Below are positions 38,042-47,366 of a stretch of 64,000 nt of DNA, one piece after another. The stretch comes from Thioclava atlantica. Its GTDB lineage: Bacteria > Pseudomonadota > Alphaproteobacteria > Rhodobacterales > Rhodobacteraceae. The number at the start of each line of letters is the position of its first letter. Within the stretch, counting starts at the first letter, position 1. Under the pieces are notes generated by a model. That model saw nothing but the letters and a program-made list of their open reading frames with translations, was not told the DNA's origin and made no database searches. The stretch is taken from positions 55,958 through 119,957 of the forward strand of contig NZ_AQRC01000016.1 of assembly GCF_000737065.1 (NCBI RefSeq). The letters are read 5' to 3'. The translations under genes were made by a program, and so were the position numbers.

Positions 38042-38770
38042 TTACCGGCTGGCCACGGGTTGGAAGGTCGAGAAATCGACCATGGTGCCGAGAACCTGGA
38101 GATAGGCGACCAGCGCGTCCATCTCGGAAATTCCCGGTCGACCGTCGAAGTTACGGACGTTGGTGGCGTTGGGATAACGCTCCAGAAGGCCGTCATAGTC
38201 GCTGTTCGGGTCGGCCTGAGCGGCAAAGTCCGCCTTGGCGTTCTCGATCATGTCGGACGTGTAGGGCACGCCCACCATCGCGTCGGTCTTCAGACGCTCG
38301 TCGATATGGTTCGCATCGACCATCCGGTTCAGCAGGAAGCCGTATTTCGGCATCACCGATTCCGGCACGACCGATTGCGGGTTGGTCAGGTGATCCACAT
38401 GCCAGCCGTCCGAGTAGCGGCCGCCGACGCGGGCGAGGTCGGGCCCCGTCCGCTTCGAGCCCCACTGGAACGGGTGGTCATATTGCGACTCCGCAGCCAG
38501 CGAATAGTGGCCGTAGCGCTCCACCTCGTCGCGCATCGGGCGGATCATCTGCGAGTGGCAGACATAGCAGCCCTCGCGGATGTAGATGTCGCGCCCGGTG
38601 AGCTCGAGAGGCGTGTAGGGGCGCATGCCCTCCACCTCTTCGATGGTGTTTTCGAGATAGAAGAGCGGTGCGATCTCCACGATGCCGCCGACGGTGACGA
38701 CGAGGAAGGCGAAGATCAGCAGGAGCGTGGCGTTCTTTTCGATGACGCCGTGCTTGTCGAGAAGTCCCAT
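38042..38770 (-). CDS. ccoO: cbb3 cytochrome c oxidase, monohaem subunit II
   Basis: Encodes 242 aa. One N-terminal membrane anchor (about 14-37) is followed by a cytochrome c domain with CYVCH (C68, C71, H72) and a distal methionine in the VMPKYGFL region. It relays electrons from CcoP to CcoN. It follows ccoN by 12 bases. Confidence 0.96.
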   Translation of the reverse strand: MGLLDKHGVIEKNATLLLIFAFLVVTVGGIVEIAPLFYLENTIEEVEGMRPYTPLELTGRDIYIREGCYVCHSQMIRPMRDEVERYGHYSLAAESQYDHPFQWGSKRTGPDLARVGGRYSDGWHVDHLTNPQSVVPESVMPKYGFLLNRMVDANHIDERLKTDAMVGVPYTSDMIENAKADFAAQADPNSDYDGLLERYPNATNVRNFDGRPGISEMDALVAYLQVLGTMVDFSTFQPVASR

Positions 38771-38782
38771 CTGTTCTCCTCC

Positions 38783-40384
38783 TTATTCAGCCGGCATCGC
38801 GGCAACCGAACGCGCTTCCACGCGCGGTTTGCGAGCGACCGTCATGTACAGGTTATAGGCCATGATGATGCCACCGGTGAGGTAGAGCACCCCGCCCAGA
38901 GCCCGCACCACGAACATCGGGTGCATCGCGGCCACGGTGTCGGCGAAGGCGTTCACGAGGAAGCCCTGGCTGTCCACTTCGCGCCACATCAGACCCTGCA
39001 TGATCCCGGCGACCCACATCGAGGCGGCATAGAGCACGATCCCGATCGTCGAGAGCCAGAAGTGCCAGCTCACCAGTTTCAGCGAGTAGAGCCCTTCCCG
39101 CGCCCACAGGCGCGGCACCAGGAAGTAGAGCATCCCGAAGGTGATCATGCCGTTCCAGCCGAGCGCGCCCGAATGCACGTGACCGATCGTCCAGTCGGTG
39201 TAGTGCGACAGCGAGTTCACCGCCTTGATCGACATCATCGGGCCTTCGAAGGTCGACATGCCGTAGAAGCCGATCGACACCACCATCATGCGGATGATCG
39301 GGTCGGTGCGCAGCTTGTCCCAGGCGCCCGAGAGCGTCATCAGGCCGTTGATCATGCCACCCCAGGACGGCATCCACAGGATGATCGAGAACACCATGCC
39401 CAGCGTCGAGGCCCAGTCGGGCAGCGCGGTATAGTGCAGGTGGTGCGGACCGGCCCAGATGTAGAGGAAGATCAGCGCCCAGAAGTGAACGATCGACAGC
39501 TTGTAGCTGTAGACCGGGCGCTCGGCCTGCTTCGGCACGAAGTAATACATCATCCCGAGGAAGCCGGCGGTCAGGAAGAAGCCCACCGCATTATGGCCGT
39601 ACCACCATTGCGTCATCGCGTCCTGCACGCCCGAGAAGAGCTGCACCGACTTGGACCCGAACACCGAGACCGGGATCGCCAGGTTGTTCACGACATGCAG
39701 CATCGCGATCGTGACGATGAAGGACAGGTAGAACCAGTTCGCGACATAGATGTGGGGTTCTTTGCGCTTGAAGATGGTCCCGAGGAAGGTCAGCAGATAG
39801 GCGACCCAGACGATGGTCAGCCAGATATCGACATACCATTCCGGCTCCGCATATTCCTTCGACTGCGTCGCGCCCAGGATGTAACCGGTCGCCGCGAGGA
39901 CGATGAACAGGTTGTAGCCCCAGAACACGAACCAGCCCAGACCGCCGCCCCAGAGGCGCGCGGCCGAGGTGCGCTGCACGACATAGTAGCTCGACGCGAT
40001 CAATGCGTTACCGCCAAAGGCGAAAATCACCGCCGAGGTATGCAGCGGGCGCAGCTTGCCGAAGTTCAGGTATCCCTGAGCCCATTCGAAATTCAGCGCC
40101 GGATAGGCGAGCTGAAACGCGATGACGACCGCGACCAGGAAGCCCACGACACCCCAGAAAACGGTGGCGATGACCCCGGCGCGAATAACACCGTCGAAAT
40201 ATTCATTTTCAGCAGCCGGCTGGCGGCTTCCCATGGTGCGAAGCACCCAGATGAACGCGAGCGCCGCGACCAGCATGACCTCGACGGCATTCACCTGATA
40301 GGCGAGATCGCGCGCGTAACCGGCCGCGATAGCGGCAAAAACCGCTACGAGACCAAGCGCGATCAGCTTGATGTAATCCCACAT
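38783..40384 (-). CDS. ccoN: cbb3 cytochrome c oxidase, catalytic subunit I
   Basis: Encodes 533 aa, a twelve-helix haem-copper oxidase subunit. Ligand-bearing motifs are visible: [12 protein letters not shown] (low-spin haem), [16 protein letters not shown] and [13 protein letters not shown] (CuB histidines), and [11 protein letters not shown] (haem ligands). It reduces O2 to water with high affinity under microaerobic conditions. The start [11 protein letters not shown] at 40384 follows AAGGGA; the upstream ATG at 40447 adds 21 residues absent from relatives. An FNR-type box lies about 108 bases upstream. Confidence 0.96.
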   Translation of the reverse strand: MWDYIKLIALGLVAVFAAIAAGYARDLAYQVNAVEVMLVAALAFIWVLRTMGSRQPAAENEYFDGVIRAGVIATVFWGVVGFLVAVVIAFQLAYPALNFEWAQGYLNFGKLRPLHTSAVIFAFGGNALIASSYYVVQRTSAARLWGGGLGWFVFWGYNLFIVLAATGYILGATQSKEYAEPEWYVDIWLTIVWVAYLLTFLGTIFKRKEPHIYVANWFYLSFIVTIAMLHVVNNLAIPVSVFGSKSVQLFSGVQDAMTQWWYGHNAVGFFLTAGFLGMMYYFVPKQAERPVYSYKLSIVHFWALIFLYIWAGPHHLHYTALPDWASTLGMVFSIILWMPSWGGMINGLMTLSGAWDKLRTDPIIRMMVVSIGFYGMSTFEGPMMSIKAVNSLSHYTDWTIGHVHSGALGWNGMITFGMLYFLVPRLWAREGLYSLKLVSWHFWLSTIGIVLYAASMWVAGIMQGLMWREVDSQGFLVNAFADTVAAMHPMFVVRALGGVLYLTGGIIMAYNLYMTVARKPRVEARSVAAMPAE

Positions 40385-40491
40385 TTTGTGCGTCCCTTCG
40401 TCTTGTCTGCCCCTCGGCGGACCGTCTCGTAAAAGAGAATCCGCCACGAGTGTGACTGGATTCCTTTTGTTCCGACGGTATGCACGATGCC

Positions 40492-40505
40492 TTGATCTGC
40501 ATCAA
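40492..40505 (-). promoter_or_regulatory. FNR/FnrL box upstream of ccoN
   Basis: TTGATCTGCATCAA, a perfect TTGA-N6-TCAA dyad in the intergenic region between divergent ccoN and usp. Its position allows activation of a ccoN start near 40457. Confidence 0.85.
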
Positions 40506-40563
40506 ATACTCGCGATCCGGCTGTGCGCTTTCGTCGCAGTCTCGTGAGTTGTATATGTAACGC

Positions 40564-40577
40564 TTGATCCTAGTCAA
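40564..40577 (+). promoter_or_regulatory. FNR/FnrL box upstream of the usp gene
   Basis: TTGATCCTAGTCAA. Its centre at 40570.5 is about 41 bases from a start near 40612, and TAGTCT at 40600-40605 fits the -10 place, a standard class II FNR promoter. Confidence 0.85.
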
Positions 40578-40646
40578 AGTCATGCGGAACACGGCTCGCT
40601 AGTCTTTTTTCCGAAACGCATGATGCTTTCTGCAAGGACGGGACCA

Positions 40647-41486
40647 ATGGCCTACAAAACGCTACTCACAATCATCACCGATGCGAAGGCGGCGGCAACG
40701 CAGCTTGACGCCGCGGTCGCGATCGCGCGTCGGCGCGATGCTCATCTCGACGTGCTCTGCCTCGGCGTGGACCGGACCCAGACCGGGTACTATTACGCGG
40801 GCGCCACCGCTTTCGTGCAGCAGGAAACGATGGATCGCGCGCAGGCAGACGCCCGCGCGGCCGAAGCCGCGGTGCGCGCAAAGCTTGACGCAGAGGACAT
40901 CCGCTGGGGCGTCGACGCGGTCGTGTCGCAGATCGGTGCGATGCCGACGGTGGTCGGCCAGCGCGCACGTTTTGCCGATCTCGTGGTGATGGGCCGCCCC
41001 TATGGCGAAGGCCGGGGCCCGGAACTTGAGGCCTCGGTCGAGGCCGCACTCTTCGAGGGCCAGGTGCCCGTCGCGATCGTTCCCGACAAATATAACGGCG
41101 ACATGCCGGCGCGCCGGGTCGTCCTTGCCTGGAACCAGTCGCATGAGGCCATGCGCGCGGTGCGAGCGACCCTGCCGATCCTCAAATCGGCCGATCTGGT
41201 AGATATCGTCGTCATCGACCCGCCGGCACACGGGCCCGAACGGTCCGATCCGGGCGGTCAACTCAGCCAGATGCTCGCGCGCCATGGGGTGCATACCGAG
41301 GTTTCGGTGCTCGCCAAGACGATGCCGCGCATCTCGGACGTCCTCAACCGCCATGTGCGCGATTCCAATGCCGATGCGATCGTGATGGGCGCTTACGGCC
41401 ATTCGCGCTTCCGCGAGGCGATCCTGGGCGGCGCGACCCGCAACATGCTGGAACTTGCCGAAGTCCCGGTGATCATGGCGCACTGA
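40647..41486 (+). CDS. Universal stress protein, tandem Usp domains (orf277-like)
   Basis: Encodes 279 aa with two UspA-like halves. The second carries the nucleotide-binding motif MGAYGHSRFREAILGGATRNML; the first half is more diverged. Relatives of the same length sit between ccoN and fnrL in Rhodobacter and Paracoccus (orf277). The ATG at 40647 is preceded by AAGGA; earlier in-frame ATGs at 40620 and 40623 fall close to the predicted promoter. The FNR box suggests induction at low oxygen. It ends in a strong terminator. Confidence 0.9.
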   Translation: MAYKTLLTIITDAKAAATQLDAAVAIARRRDAHLDVLCLGVDRTQTGYYYAGATAFVQQETMDRAQADARAAEAAVRAKLDAEDIRWGVDAVVSQIGAMPTVVGQRARFADLVVMGRPYGEGRGPELEASVEAALFEGQVPVAIVPDKYNGDMPARRVVLAWNQSHEAMRAVRATLPILKSADLVDIVVIDPPAHGPERSDPGGQLSQMLARHGVHTEVSVLAKTMPRISDVLNRHVRDSNADAIVMGAYGHSRFREAILGGATRNMLELAEVPVIMAH

Positions 41487-41503
41487 TCCGGCCTGCAGAA
41501 CGG

Positions 41504-41535
41504 AAAACGGCGCTCGGAAGAGCGCCGTTTTTCTT
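41504..41535. terminator. Bidirectional terminator between usp and fnrL
   Basis: AAAACGGCGCTC (41504-41515) pairs with GAGCGCCGTTTT (41520-41531) around GGAA, with T-runs on both strands. It serves the convergent usp and fnrL genes. Confidence 0.9.
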
Positions 41536-41576
41536 TGCCGTCCGGGCGCCGAGGCGCCGCGAGAGCATCGTTGGTT

Positions 41577-42323
41577 TCAAATGATGAAGCCGCCGTCGCT
41601 GTCGTCGCCCGCCTCGAGCAGCAGCCGGTCCATGTCGGGAACCCGCACATGGCGCTTGCCCTGCAGCTCGATCACCCCGTCGCGCTTGAGCGCCGACATT
41701 TGCCGGCTCACGGTTTCGAGCGTCAGCCCGAGGTAATCGGCCATCGCCTCCCGGGTGAGCGGAAGATCGAAGGTCATGTCCCTTTCGGAGGCGCGCATCT
41801 GGATCGAGGCGTTGCGCCGCGCCACGATCGACAGCAGCGACGCGATCTTCTCGCGCGCGGTCTTGCGGCCCAGAAGCAGCATCCATTCGCGCGCGGCGTC
41901 GAGTTCGTCGAGCGTCATCTGCAACAACCGCTGGGCGATATGGGGCGTGTGCTCCATCATGTCCTCGAAGGGCTTGCGGCGGAAGCAGCACATCAGGATG
42001 TCGGTCGTCGCGATCACGTTATAGGCAGCGCGCGAACGCCCCGGGCGGCCCACGAAATCCGACGGCAGCAGCAGGCCCACCATCTGCGTGCGCCCGTCTT
42101 CGAGCGTTTGCGTGAGCGTTGCGATGCCGGAGACGACCGAGGCCACGAAATCCATCTGGTCTCCGGCCCAGATCACCGTCTGACCGGCTTCGAAACTCCG
42201 GTAATACTTGATCCTTTCAAGCTCTTCGAGCTCATCGGTCTCACAGCGGGCACAGACCGCACGGTGACGGATCGGGCAGTCTCCGCAATTCAGCGAGACG
42301 AGTTTTGCGTCATCGTGTGGCAT
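41577..42323 (-). CDS. fnrL: FNR/CRP-family oxygen-sensing regulator FnrL
   Basis: Encodes 248 aa. The N-terminal cysteines C13, C16 and C24 with C112 (or C113) match the 4Fe-4S ligands of FnrL; C27 is extra. The cyclic-nucleotide-like domain is followed by an HTH with ETVSRQMSALKRDG, whose E--SR residues read TTGA half-sites. It should activate the cbb3 and hemN genes when oxygen is low. The start MPHDDAKL at 42323 gives the family length; the ATG at 42431 would place the FNR box inside the coding region and overlap hemN. Confidence 0.95.
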   Translation of the reverse strand: MPHDDAKLVSLNCGDCPIRHRAVCARCETDELEELERIKYYRSFEAGQTVIWAGDQMDFVASVVSGIATLTQTLEDGRTQMVGLLLPSDFVGRPGRSRAAYNVIATTDILMCCFRRKPFEDMMEHTPHIAQRLLQMTLDELDAAREWMLLLGRKTAREKIASLLSIVARRNASIQMRASERDMTFDLPLTREAMADYLGLTLETVSRQMSALKRDGVIELQGKRHVRVPDMDRLLLEAGDDSDGGFII

Positions 42324-42336
42324 GTGTGCTCTGGGC

Positions 42337-42350
42337 TTGATCTGGGTCAA
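42337..42350. promoter_or_regulatory. FNR/FnrL box between fnrL and hemN
   Basis: TTGATCTGGGTCAA. It lies 13 bases before the fnrL start codon and 35 bases before the hemN start codon. For hemN its centre is 42.5 bases from a start at the ATG, with TAAGAT at 42374-42379 as -10. For fnrL it overlaps the expected core promoter, which favours autorepression. Confidence 0.85.
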
Positions 42351-42385
42351 ATTCTGTCGCGCATTTTCGCGGATAAGATACGACC

Positions 42386-43741
42386 ATGACACAAGAATCG
42401 CAACTGACCCGGCTCGGCCTTTTCGACGCACGGGTCCCCCGCTATACGAGTTACCCGACCGCGCCGCATTTTTCGGCCGAGGTCGGGCCCGCGAAATTCG
42501 AGGAATGGATCGAGGCCATTCCCGAAGGAAGCGCGATTTCGCTATATATGCATGTCCCTTTCTGCCGCAGGTTGTGCTGGTTTTGCGCCTGCCGCACCCA
42601 GGGCACGCAAAGCGAGGCGCCGGTACAGGCCTATGCCGAGACGCTGCTTCAGGAACTCGAATTGCTCCGGGCGCGGCTCCCTGCCCGCGTCAGCCTGTCG
42701 CGGCTCCACTGGGGCGGCGGCACGCCGACCCTGATGCCGGCGGATATGATTCGCCGCCTGGCGGACGCGATCTTCGACACCGTTCCGATGGGCGAGAATG
42801 CCGAATTCTCGGTCGAGATCGACCCGAACGAAATCGACGCCGAGCGTATGAACGCGCTCGCGGCCTCGGGGATGAACCGCGCCTCGATCGGCATTCAGGA
42901 TTTCGACCCGATCATCCAGGGCGTGATCGGACGCAACCAGAGCTACGAGATCACCAAGGCCGCCGTCGACATGCTCCGCGAACGCGAGGTCGCGAGCCTG
43001 AATGCGGACATTCTCTACGGCCTGCCGCATCAGACGCCGACCAAGATCGCGGATTCCGTCCAGAAGCTGCTTTCGCTCGGCCCCGACCGGGTGGCCCTTT
43101 ACGGCTACGCCCATGTGCCCTGGATGGCGCGGCGGCAGAACCTGATCCCCTCCGACCATCTGCCGACGCCGCAAGAGCGACTGAAGCTTTTCGAGGTCGC
43201 GCAGCAACTGTTCGAGGCGGATGGCTACGACGCGATCGGGATCGACCATTTCGCGCTGCCCACCGACGGGCTGTCGATCGCCCGGAAGACCGGCAAGCTG
43301 CGGCGCAACTTCCAGGGCTATACCGACGATCTCGCCGAGGTTCTGGTGGGGCTCGGAGCCTCGTCGATCTCGCGCTTCCCGCAGGGCTACGCGCAGAACG
43401 CCCCCGCCACCTCCGCCCATGTCGGCGCGATCCGCGAAGGGCATTTCTCAACCGCGCGCGGGCATGAATTCCGGGGCGAGGACAAGATGCGCGCCCGGCT
43501 CATCGAAGCGCTGATGTGCGATTTCCACGTCAGCCGGGCAGAGCTGATCCGCGATTTCGACGCCGATCCGGACGCCCTGGACGCGATGCTTCGTTCCTGT
43601 GCGGACCATTTCGGCGAGATGGTCGAATTGCGCGATGACGGGCTTTCCATCCCGGTCCAGGGGCGCCCGCTCACCCGCATGATCGCGCGTCATTTCGACG
43701 CCTATGATCTGTCGAAAGCGGGCCACAGTTCGGCGATCTGA
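42386..43741 (+). CDS. hemN: Oxygen-independent coproporphyrinogen III oxidase (radical SAM)
   Basis: Encodes 451 aa. The radical-SAM cluster motif is C60-x3-C64-x2-C67 with the HemN-specific extra Cys69 (CRRLCWFCAC). YTSYPTAPHF at the N terminus and HWGGGTPTLM are also typical. It makes protoporphyrinogen IX without O2, complementing hemF. There is no good ribosome site; the predicted -10 element ends six bases before the ATG, so the mRNA may be leaderless. Confidence 0.95.
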   Translation: MTQESQLTRLGLFDARVPRYTSYPTAPHFSAEVGPAKFEEWIEAIPEGSAISLYMHVPFCRRLCWFCACRTQGTQSEAPVQAYAETLLQELELLRARLPARVSLSRLHWGGGTPTLMPADMIRRLADAIFDTVPMGENAEFSVEIDPNEIDAERMNALAASGMNRASIGIQDFDPIIQGVIGRNQSYEITKAAVDMLREREVASLNADILYGLPHQTPTKIADSVQKLLSLGPDRVALYGYAHVPWMARRQNLIPSDHLPTPQERLKLFEVAQQLFEADGYDAIGIDHFALPTDGLSIARKTGKLRRNFQGYTDDLAEVLVGLGASSISRFPQGYAQNAPATSAHVGAIREGHFSTARGHEFRGEDKMRARLIEALMCDFHVSRAELIRDFDADPDALDAMLRSCADHFGEMVELRDDGLSIPVQGRPLTRMIARHFDAYDLSKAGHSSAI

Positions 43742-43770
43742 ACGGCAACGCGTCCCGGATCGGCACGGCG

Positions 43771-45438
43771 TCACTTCGCGGCGGCCGTGTCGATCTCGGG
43801 ATGGCGCGCGCGCCAGGCCGTGACCGCCTCGCTCACCGACTGGAAGAAATTGTCGCGCCCGAGCCGCTCCAGGAAACCGCTGCGGTCGAGATCCCTCTGG
43901 GCATGCGCGGATTCGAGCCTTGCCATCGCGACCGAGATCCCCTTCCCGCGCAGATCCTCGACCAGATCGCCCAGCCGATCCGCTCCCGAAAGATCGACCG
44001 CCAGCACCCCGGCGCATTCCAGCACGACCAGTCGCGGGGCCGGTCCCTCGGCGATCCGCTCGCGGATCCGCGCGACGATCGATGCGACATTGGCGAAATT
44101 CACCGGCGAGGTGAGGCCGAGCACCAGAACCTCGGGCCAGTCCCGGGCGGTGCCCGGCGCACCTTCGGGACGGTGCCACCAGATGCTCGTTCCCGGCACG
44201 TTGCGCAGCTCGACCACATCCGACTGGAAGAGCGGCAGCGAGGCATAGACGAGCGACAGCAGGATCGCGAGCGGCAACCCGCTATTGAGCGGCAGCCCGA
44301 TCACCAAGGCAAAGGTCGCAAGCGCGATCAGCCCCTCGGACGGGCTGCGCCGCATCAGGTCGCGCAGGCGCGCGGCACCAAGCAGGTGCAGCGCGATGAA
44401 GACGAGGATCCCGGCCAGAGCCGCGGCGGGCAGTCGCTCGATCAGCCCCGCCCCCGTCCAGATCAGCGCGAGCCCGACGAGGGCCGCAAATCCCCCCGCC
44501 AATTGCGAGCGCGCGCCCGCCTCGCGCAGAAGCTGGGTGCGCGGCGGGCTGCTGTTGACCCCGAACCCGCCGATCGCGGCCACCGCCAGATTGGCCAGCC
44601 CGATCGCCCCGAAAGCGTTGCGCCGCGCCGCGGGCTCGGTCTGCCCGCCCGTTTGCAGCACGATCGTGGTCTGGGAGAGGCAGAGGAACAGGACGCTCAG
44701 CGCGGTCGGCAGAAGCGTGACGGCGCGCTCCGCACTCAGGTCCGGGAAGGCAAGCCCGACACTCCCCGAGGCAGCCTGTACCCGCGGGAAAAGCGCACCT
44801 TGCGGGTCCATCACCGCCGCGACGCCCACCGCCCCGATCAGCGCCAGAAGCGCCGCGGGAAAGCGCTTGTTGGCCCGAGCGCCCAGCATCGCGAGCCCCG
44901 CCACGCCAAGTGCCATCGCGAGCGGCGCAAACCGGATCTCGGACAGGTCTCCCAGGACGAGCCGAAGGGTCTGCGTCGGGCTCCCGGCATGGGCGGGAAG
45001 GCCGAGCGCGGTCGGCAACCTGCCCACGAGAATATGCACCGCGATCCCCGCGAGCATCCCCGCCGCGACCGCCTTCGAGAGAAGTTCCGCCACCCATTCG
45101 AGCCGGAGCGCATAGATCGCAAGCATGCCCAGCCCCACCATGCCCGCCAGCAGAGCCGCATCGCCGGGCACCGCACCGCTGGCCGCGAGGGTCGCCGCAA
45201 TCAGGGGGGCGATAGTGGAATCCGCCCCCACCGAAAGAGCCCGGTCCCGCGTCACGACCAGCATCACCAGCGCGGCCACGGCAAAGACGATCAGCCCCTG
45301 AGCCGCGGGCACCCCGGCAAGTTGCGCCGTCGCAAGCTGTTCGGGGATCGCGATCGCCATCAATGTCACGCCCGCGACGAGATCGCGGCGCGGATGCGCA
45401 TCGCGCAGGCTCGGGAACAGGGGCGGGTTCGGCGTCAT
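43771..45438 (-). CDS. SulP-family anion permease with STAS domain
   Basis: Encodes 555 aa. About ten to twelve membrane helices (residues 20-410) include the SulP pattern LVAGVTLMAIAIPEQLATAQLAGVP and GGFGVNSSPPRTQLLREAGARSQLAG. The C-terminal STAS domain (about 440-545) has LECAGVLAVDLSGADRL. The family moves sulfate, bicarbonate or other anions. The substrate cannot be read from sequence; sulfate is plausible since cysDNC lies in the window, though 13 kb away. Confidence 0.88.
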   Translation of the reverse strand: MTPNPPLFPSLRDAHPRRDLVAGVTLMAIAIPEQLATAQLAGVPAAQGLIVFAVAALVMLVVTRDRALSVGADSTIAPLIAATLAASGAVPGDAALLAGMVGLGMLAIYALRLEWVAELLSKAVAAGMLAGIAVHILVGRLPTALGLPAHAGSPTQTLRLVLGDLSEIRFAPLAMALGVAGLAMLGARANKRFPAALLALIGAVGVAAVMDPQGALFPRVQAASGSVGLAFPDLSAERAVTLLPTALSVLFLCLSQTTIVLQTGGQTEPAARRNAFGAIGLANLAVAAIGGFGVNSSPPRTQLLREAGARSQLAGGFAALVGLALIWTGAGLIERLPAAALAGILVFIALHLLGAARLRDLMRRSPSEGLIALATFALVIGLPLNSGLPLAILLSLVYASLPLFQSDVVELRNVPGTSIWWHRPEGAPGTARDWPEVLVLGLTSPVNFANVASIVARIRERIAEGPAPRLVVLECAGVLAVDLSGADRLGDLVEDLRGKGISVAMARLESAHAQRDLDRSGFLERLGRDNFFQSVSEAVTAWRARHPEIDTAAAK

Positions 45439-45507
45439 GTCGGGATCATAAACCGGCGCGGCCCGCCCGCAATAGGCGCCGCGAAAGGCCCCGATCCGGC
45501 CCGCGCC

Positions 45508-47130
45508 TCACCGCTTCCCGAGCAGGACGTCGCCGTACTCGTCGCGCAGCTTCGCCTTGACGACCTTGCCGGTGCTGCCCAGCGGAAGCGTCTCCACGAA
45601 GATCACCTTGTCGGGCACCTGCCAGCTCGGGACCTTCCCGGCATAGCTGGCGAGGATCTCGGCCCCGCTCATCTCCGAGCGGATCGCACGTTGGACCACG
45701 AGTACCGGCCGCTCGCCCCATTTGTCGTGTTTCGCGGCGATCGCGGCGGCATTGGCGACGCCGGGATGGGCGATCGCGATATTCTCGAGCTCCACCGTCG
45801 AAATCCATTCCCCACCCGACTTGATGATGTCCTTCGAGCGGTCGCGGATCACCATGTAGCCGTTCGGGTCGAGCGTCGCGATATCGCCGGTATCGAACCA
45901 GCCATCGACGGTGAGCGCGCTTTTTTCCTCCCCGAAATAGGTATCGACGATCCAGTGGCCGCGGATCTGCAGCTCGCCCTGCGTCCTCCCGTCGGCGCCC
46001 AGGACATGCCCCTCGGCATCGACGAGCCGCAGATCGACGCCGAATGGCGGCCGCCCCTGCCCCAGCCGCAATTCCTCCTGCGCCTCCACCCCGAGCGCCT
46101 GATGCTTCTGCAGGAGCTGGTTGACCGTGCCCAGCGGCGAGGTCTCGGTCATGCCCCAGGCATGAATCAGTTCGACCCCGTACTTGTCGCGGAACTCGGC
46201 GATCATCGAGGGCGGGAGTGCCGAGCCGCCAACCACCGTGCGCTTGAGGCTCTCGGCCTTCGAGCCCGTCGCCTCGAGCCCGGCCAGGAGCCCCATCCAG
46301 ATCGTCGGCACGCCGAGCGCGATCGAGACCGCCTCGGCATCGATCAGCCGCGCGAGGCTCTCGCCATCGAGATTGGGCCCCGGCAGGACCAGTTTCGAGC
46401 CCACCATCGCCGCGATATAGGGCACGCCCCAGGCATTGACGTGGAACATCGGCACCACCGGCAGCACCGTGTCGACGGCCGAGAGCGCGAGCCCGTCGGG
46501 CTGGTTGCCACCCATCGAATGCAGCACGGTCGAGCGATGGGTATAGAGCACGCCCTTCGGCTGGCCGGTCGTGCCGGAGGTGTAGCACAGCGAGGAAGGC
46601 GCGGTTTCCTCGAGCTCGGGCCAGGCGTAATCCGCATCGCCCCCTTCGATCAGCTCGTCATAGAAGAGAAGCCCATCGAACTGTGCGGCCACTGCATCGT
46701 CACGCGGCCCCATCAGAACGAAATCGCGCACCGTCGCCAGCTTGTCGCGGATCGCGGCGACGAGCGGCAGGAAGGTCCGGTCGAAGAACAGCACCCGGTC
46801 CTTGGCGTCGTTGACGATATAGGCCAGTTGCTCGGGCGCGAGGCGCGGGTTGATCGTGTGGCAGACGAAGCCCGCGCCCGACACCCCGAAATAGATCTCC
46901 AGATGGCGGCGGTTGTTCCACGCGATCGTGGCGCAGCGATCTCCCCGCGTCACGCCCCGCATCTCGAGCGCCGAGGCGAGCGCGCGCGCATTGCTGACCA
47001 CCGTGGCCCAGTCCGCGCGCTCGATCCCACCGGTGGTCTCGACCGAGACGATCTCGGCATCCCCGTGATGGCGCGCGGCGTGATCGGCCAGCGCACTGAT
47101 CAAGAGCGGCATATGCATCATCGAAGTCAT
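45508..47130 (-). CDS. Acyl-CoA ligase resembling DmdB (methylmercaptopropionate-CoA ligase)
   Basis: Encodes 540 aa, an AMP-forming ligase with CYTSGTTGQPKGVLYTHRS, HAWGMTETSPLGT, GWFDTGDIATLD and RDRSKDIIKSGGEW ending in the catalytic lysine of STGKVVK. The whole sequence closely follows the roseobacter DmdB clade as I remember it (MPLLISALADHAARHHGD, WNNRRHLEIYFGVSGAGFVC). DmdB activates 3-methylmercaptopropionate in DMSP demethylation; medium-chain acids are also used. The ATG at 47130 follows AGGGAGGA. No other dmd gene is nearby, so the substrate is an inference. Confidence 0.85.
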   Translation of the reverse strand: MTSMMHMPLLISALADHAARHHGDAEIVSVETTGGIERADWATVVSNARALASALEMRGVTRGDRCATIAWNNRRHLEIYFGVSGAGFVCHTINPRLAPEQLAYIVNDAKDRVLFFDRTFLPLVAAIRDKLATVRDFVLMGPRDDAVAAQFDGLLFYDELIEGGDADYAWPELEETAPSSLCYTSGTTGQPKGVLYTHRSTVLHSMGGNQPDGLALSAVDTVLPVVPMFHVNAWGVPYIAAMVGSKLVLPGPNLDGESLARLIDAEAVSIALGVPTIWMGLLAGLEATGSKAESLKRTVVGGSALPPSMIAEFRDKYGVELIHAWGMTETSPLGTVNQLLQKHQALGVEAQEELRLGQGRPPFGVDLRLVDAEGHVLGADGRTQGELQIRGHWIVDTYFGEEKSALTVDGWFDTGDIATLDPNGYMVIRDRSKDIIKSGGEWISTVELENIAIAHPGVANAAAIAAKHDKWGERPVLVVQRAIRSEMSGAEILASYAGKVPSWQVPDKVIFVETLPLGSTGKVVKAKLRDEYGDVLLGKR

Positions 47131-47366
47131 CGCATCCTCCCTGAAACGGACAGCGCATCCCTCCTCAAGGACACGTGCTCGGCGCGAAGAGTGATCGAGC
47201 GCCGCGCCGCTGAAAAGTGCGGATACCATGCCGCGCGGGATAACGGTGCGTCACAGGCGGCGCCTCGCGCATGTCCGACGCGCTTAACATCGCGACCCGC
47301 GCGCCCCCTTGGCCGCGCCGCGCCGGCTCGCTAAAGCTGGCAGCCCGAATGCATGAGGAGACACCC

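Noticed and set aside
36800..40432. Very long open frame (about 1210 codons) on the plus strand opposite ccoP-ccoN
   Set aside because: It is antisense to four well-supported cco genes, its translation is low-complexity (rich in R, H, D, G), and such mirror frames are common in GC-rich DNA.
42324..42431. N-terminal extension of FnrL to an ATG at 42431
   Set aside because: It would overlap hemN and bury the FNR box in coding sequence; the family start matches the ATG at 42323.
43801..47334. Open frame of about 1177 codons on the plus strand opposite the SulP and acyl-CoA ligase genes
   Set aside because: Same reason: antisense to two clear genes, no recognisable domain and mirror codon bias.
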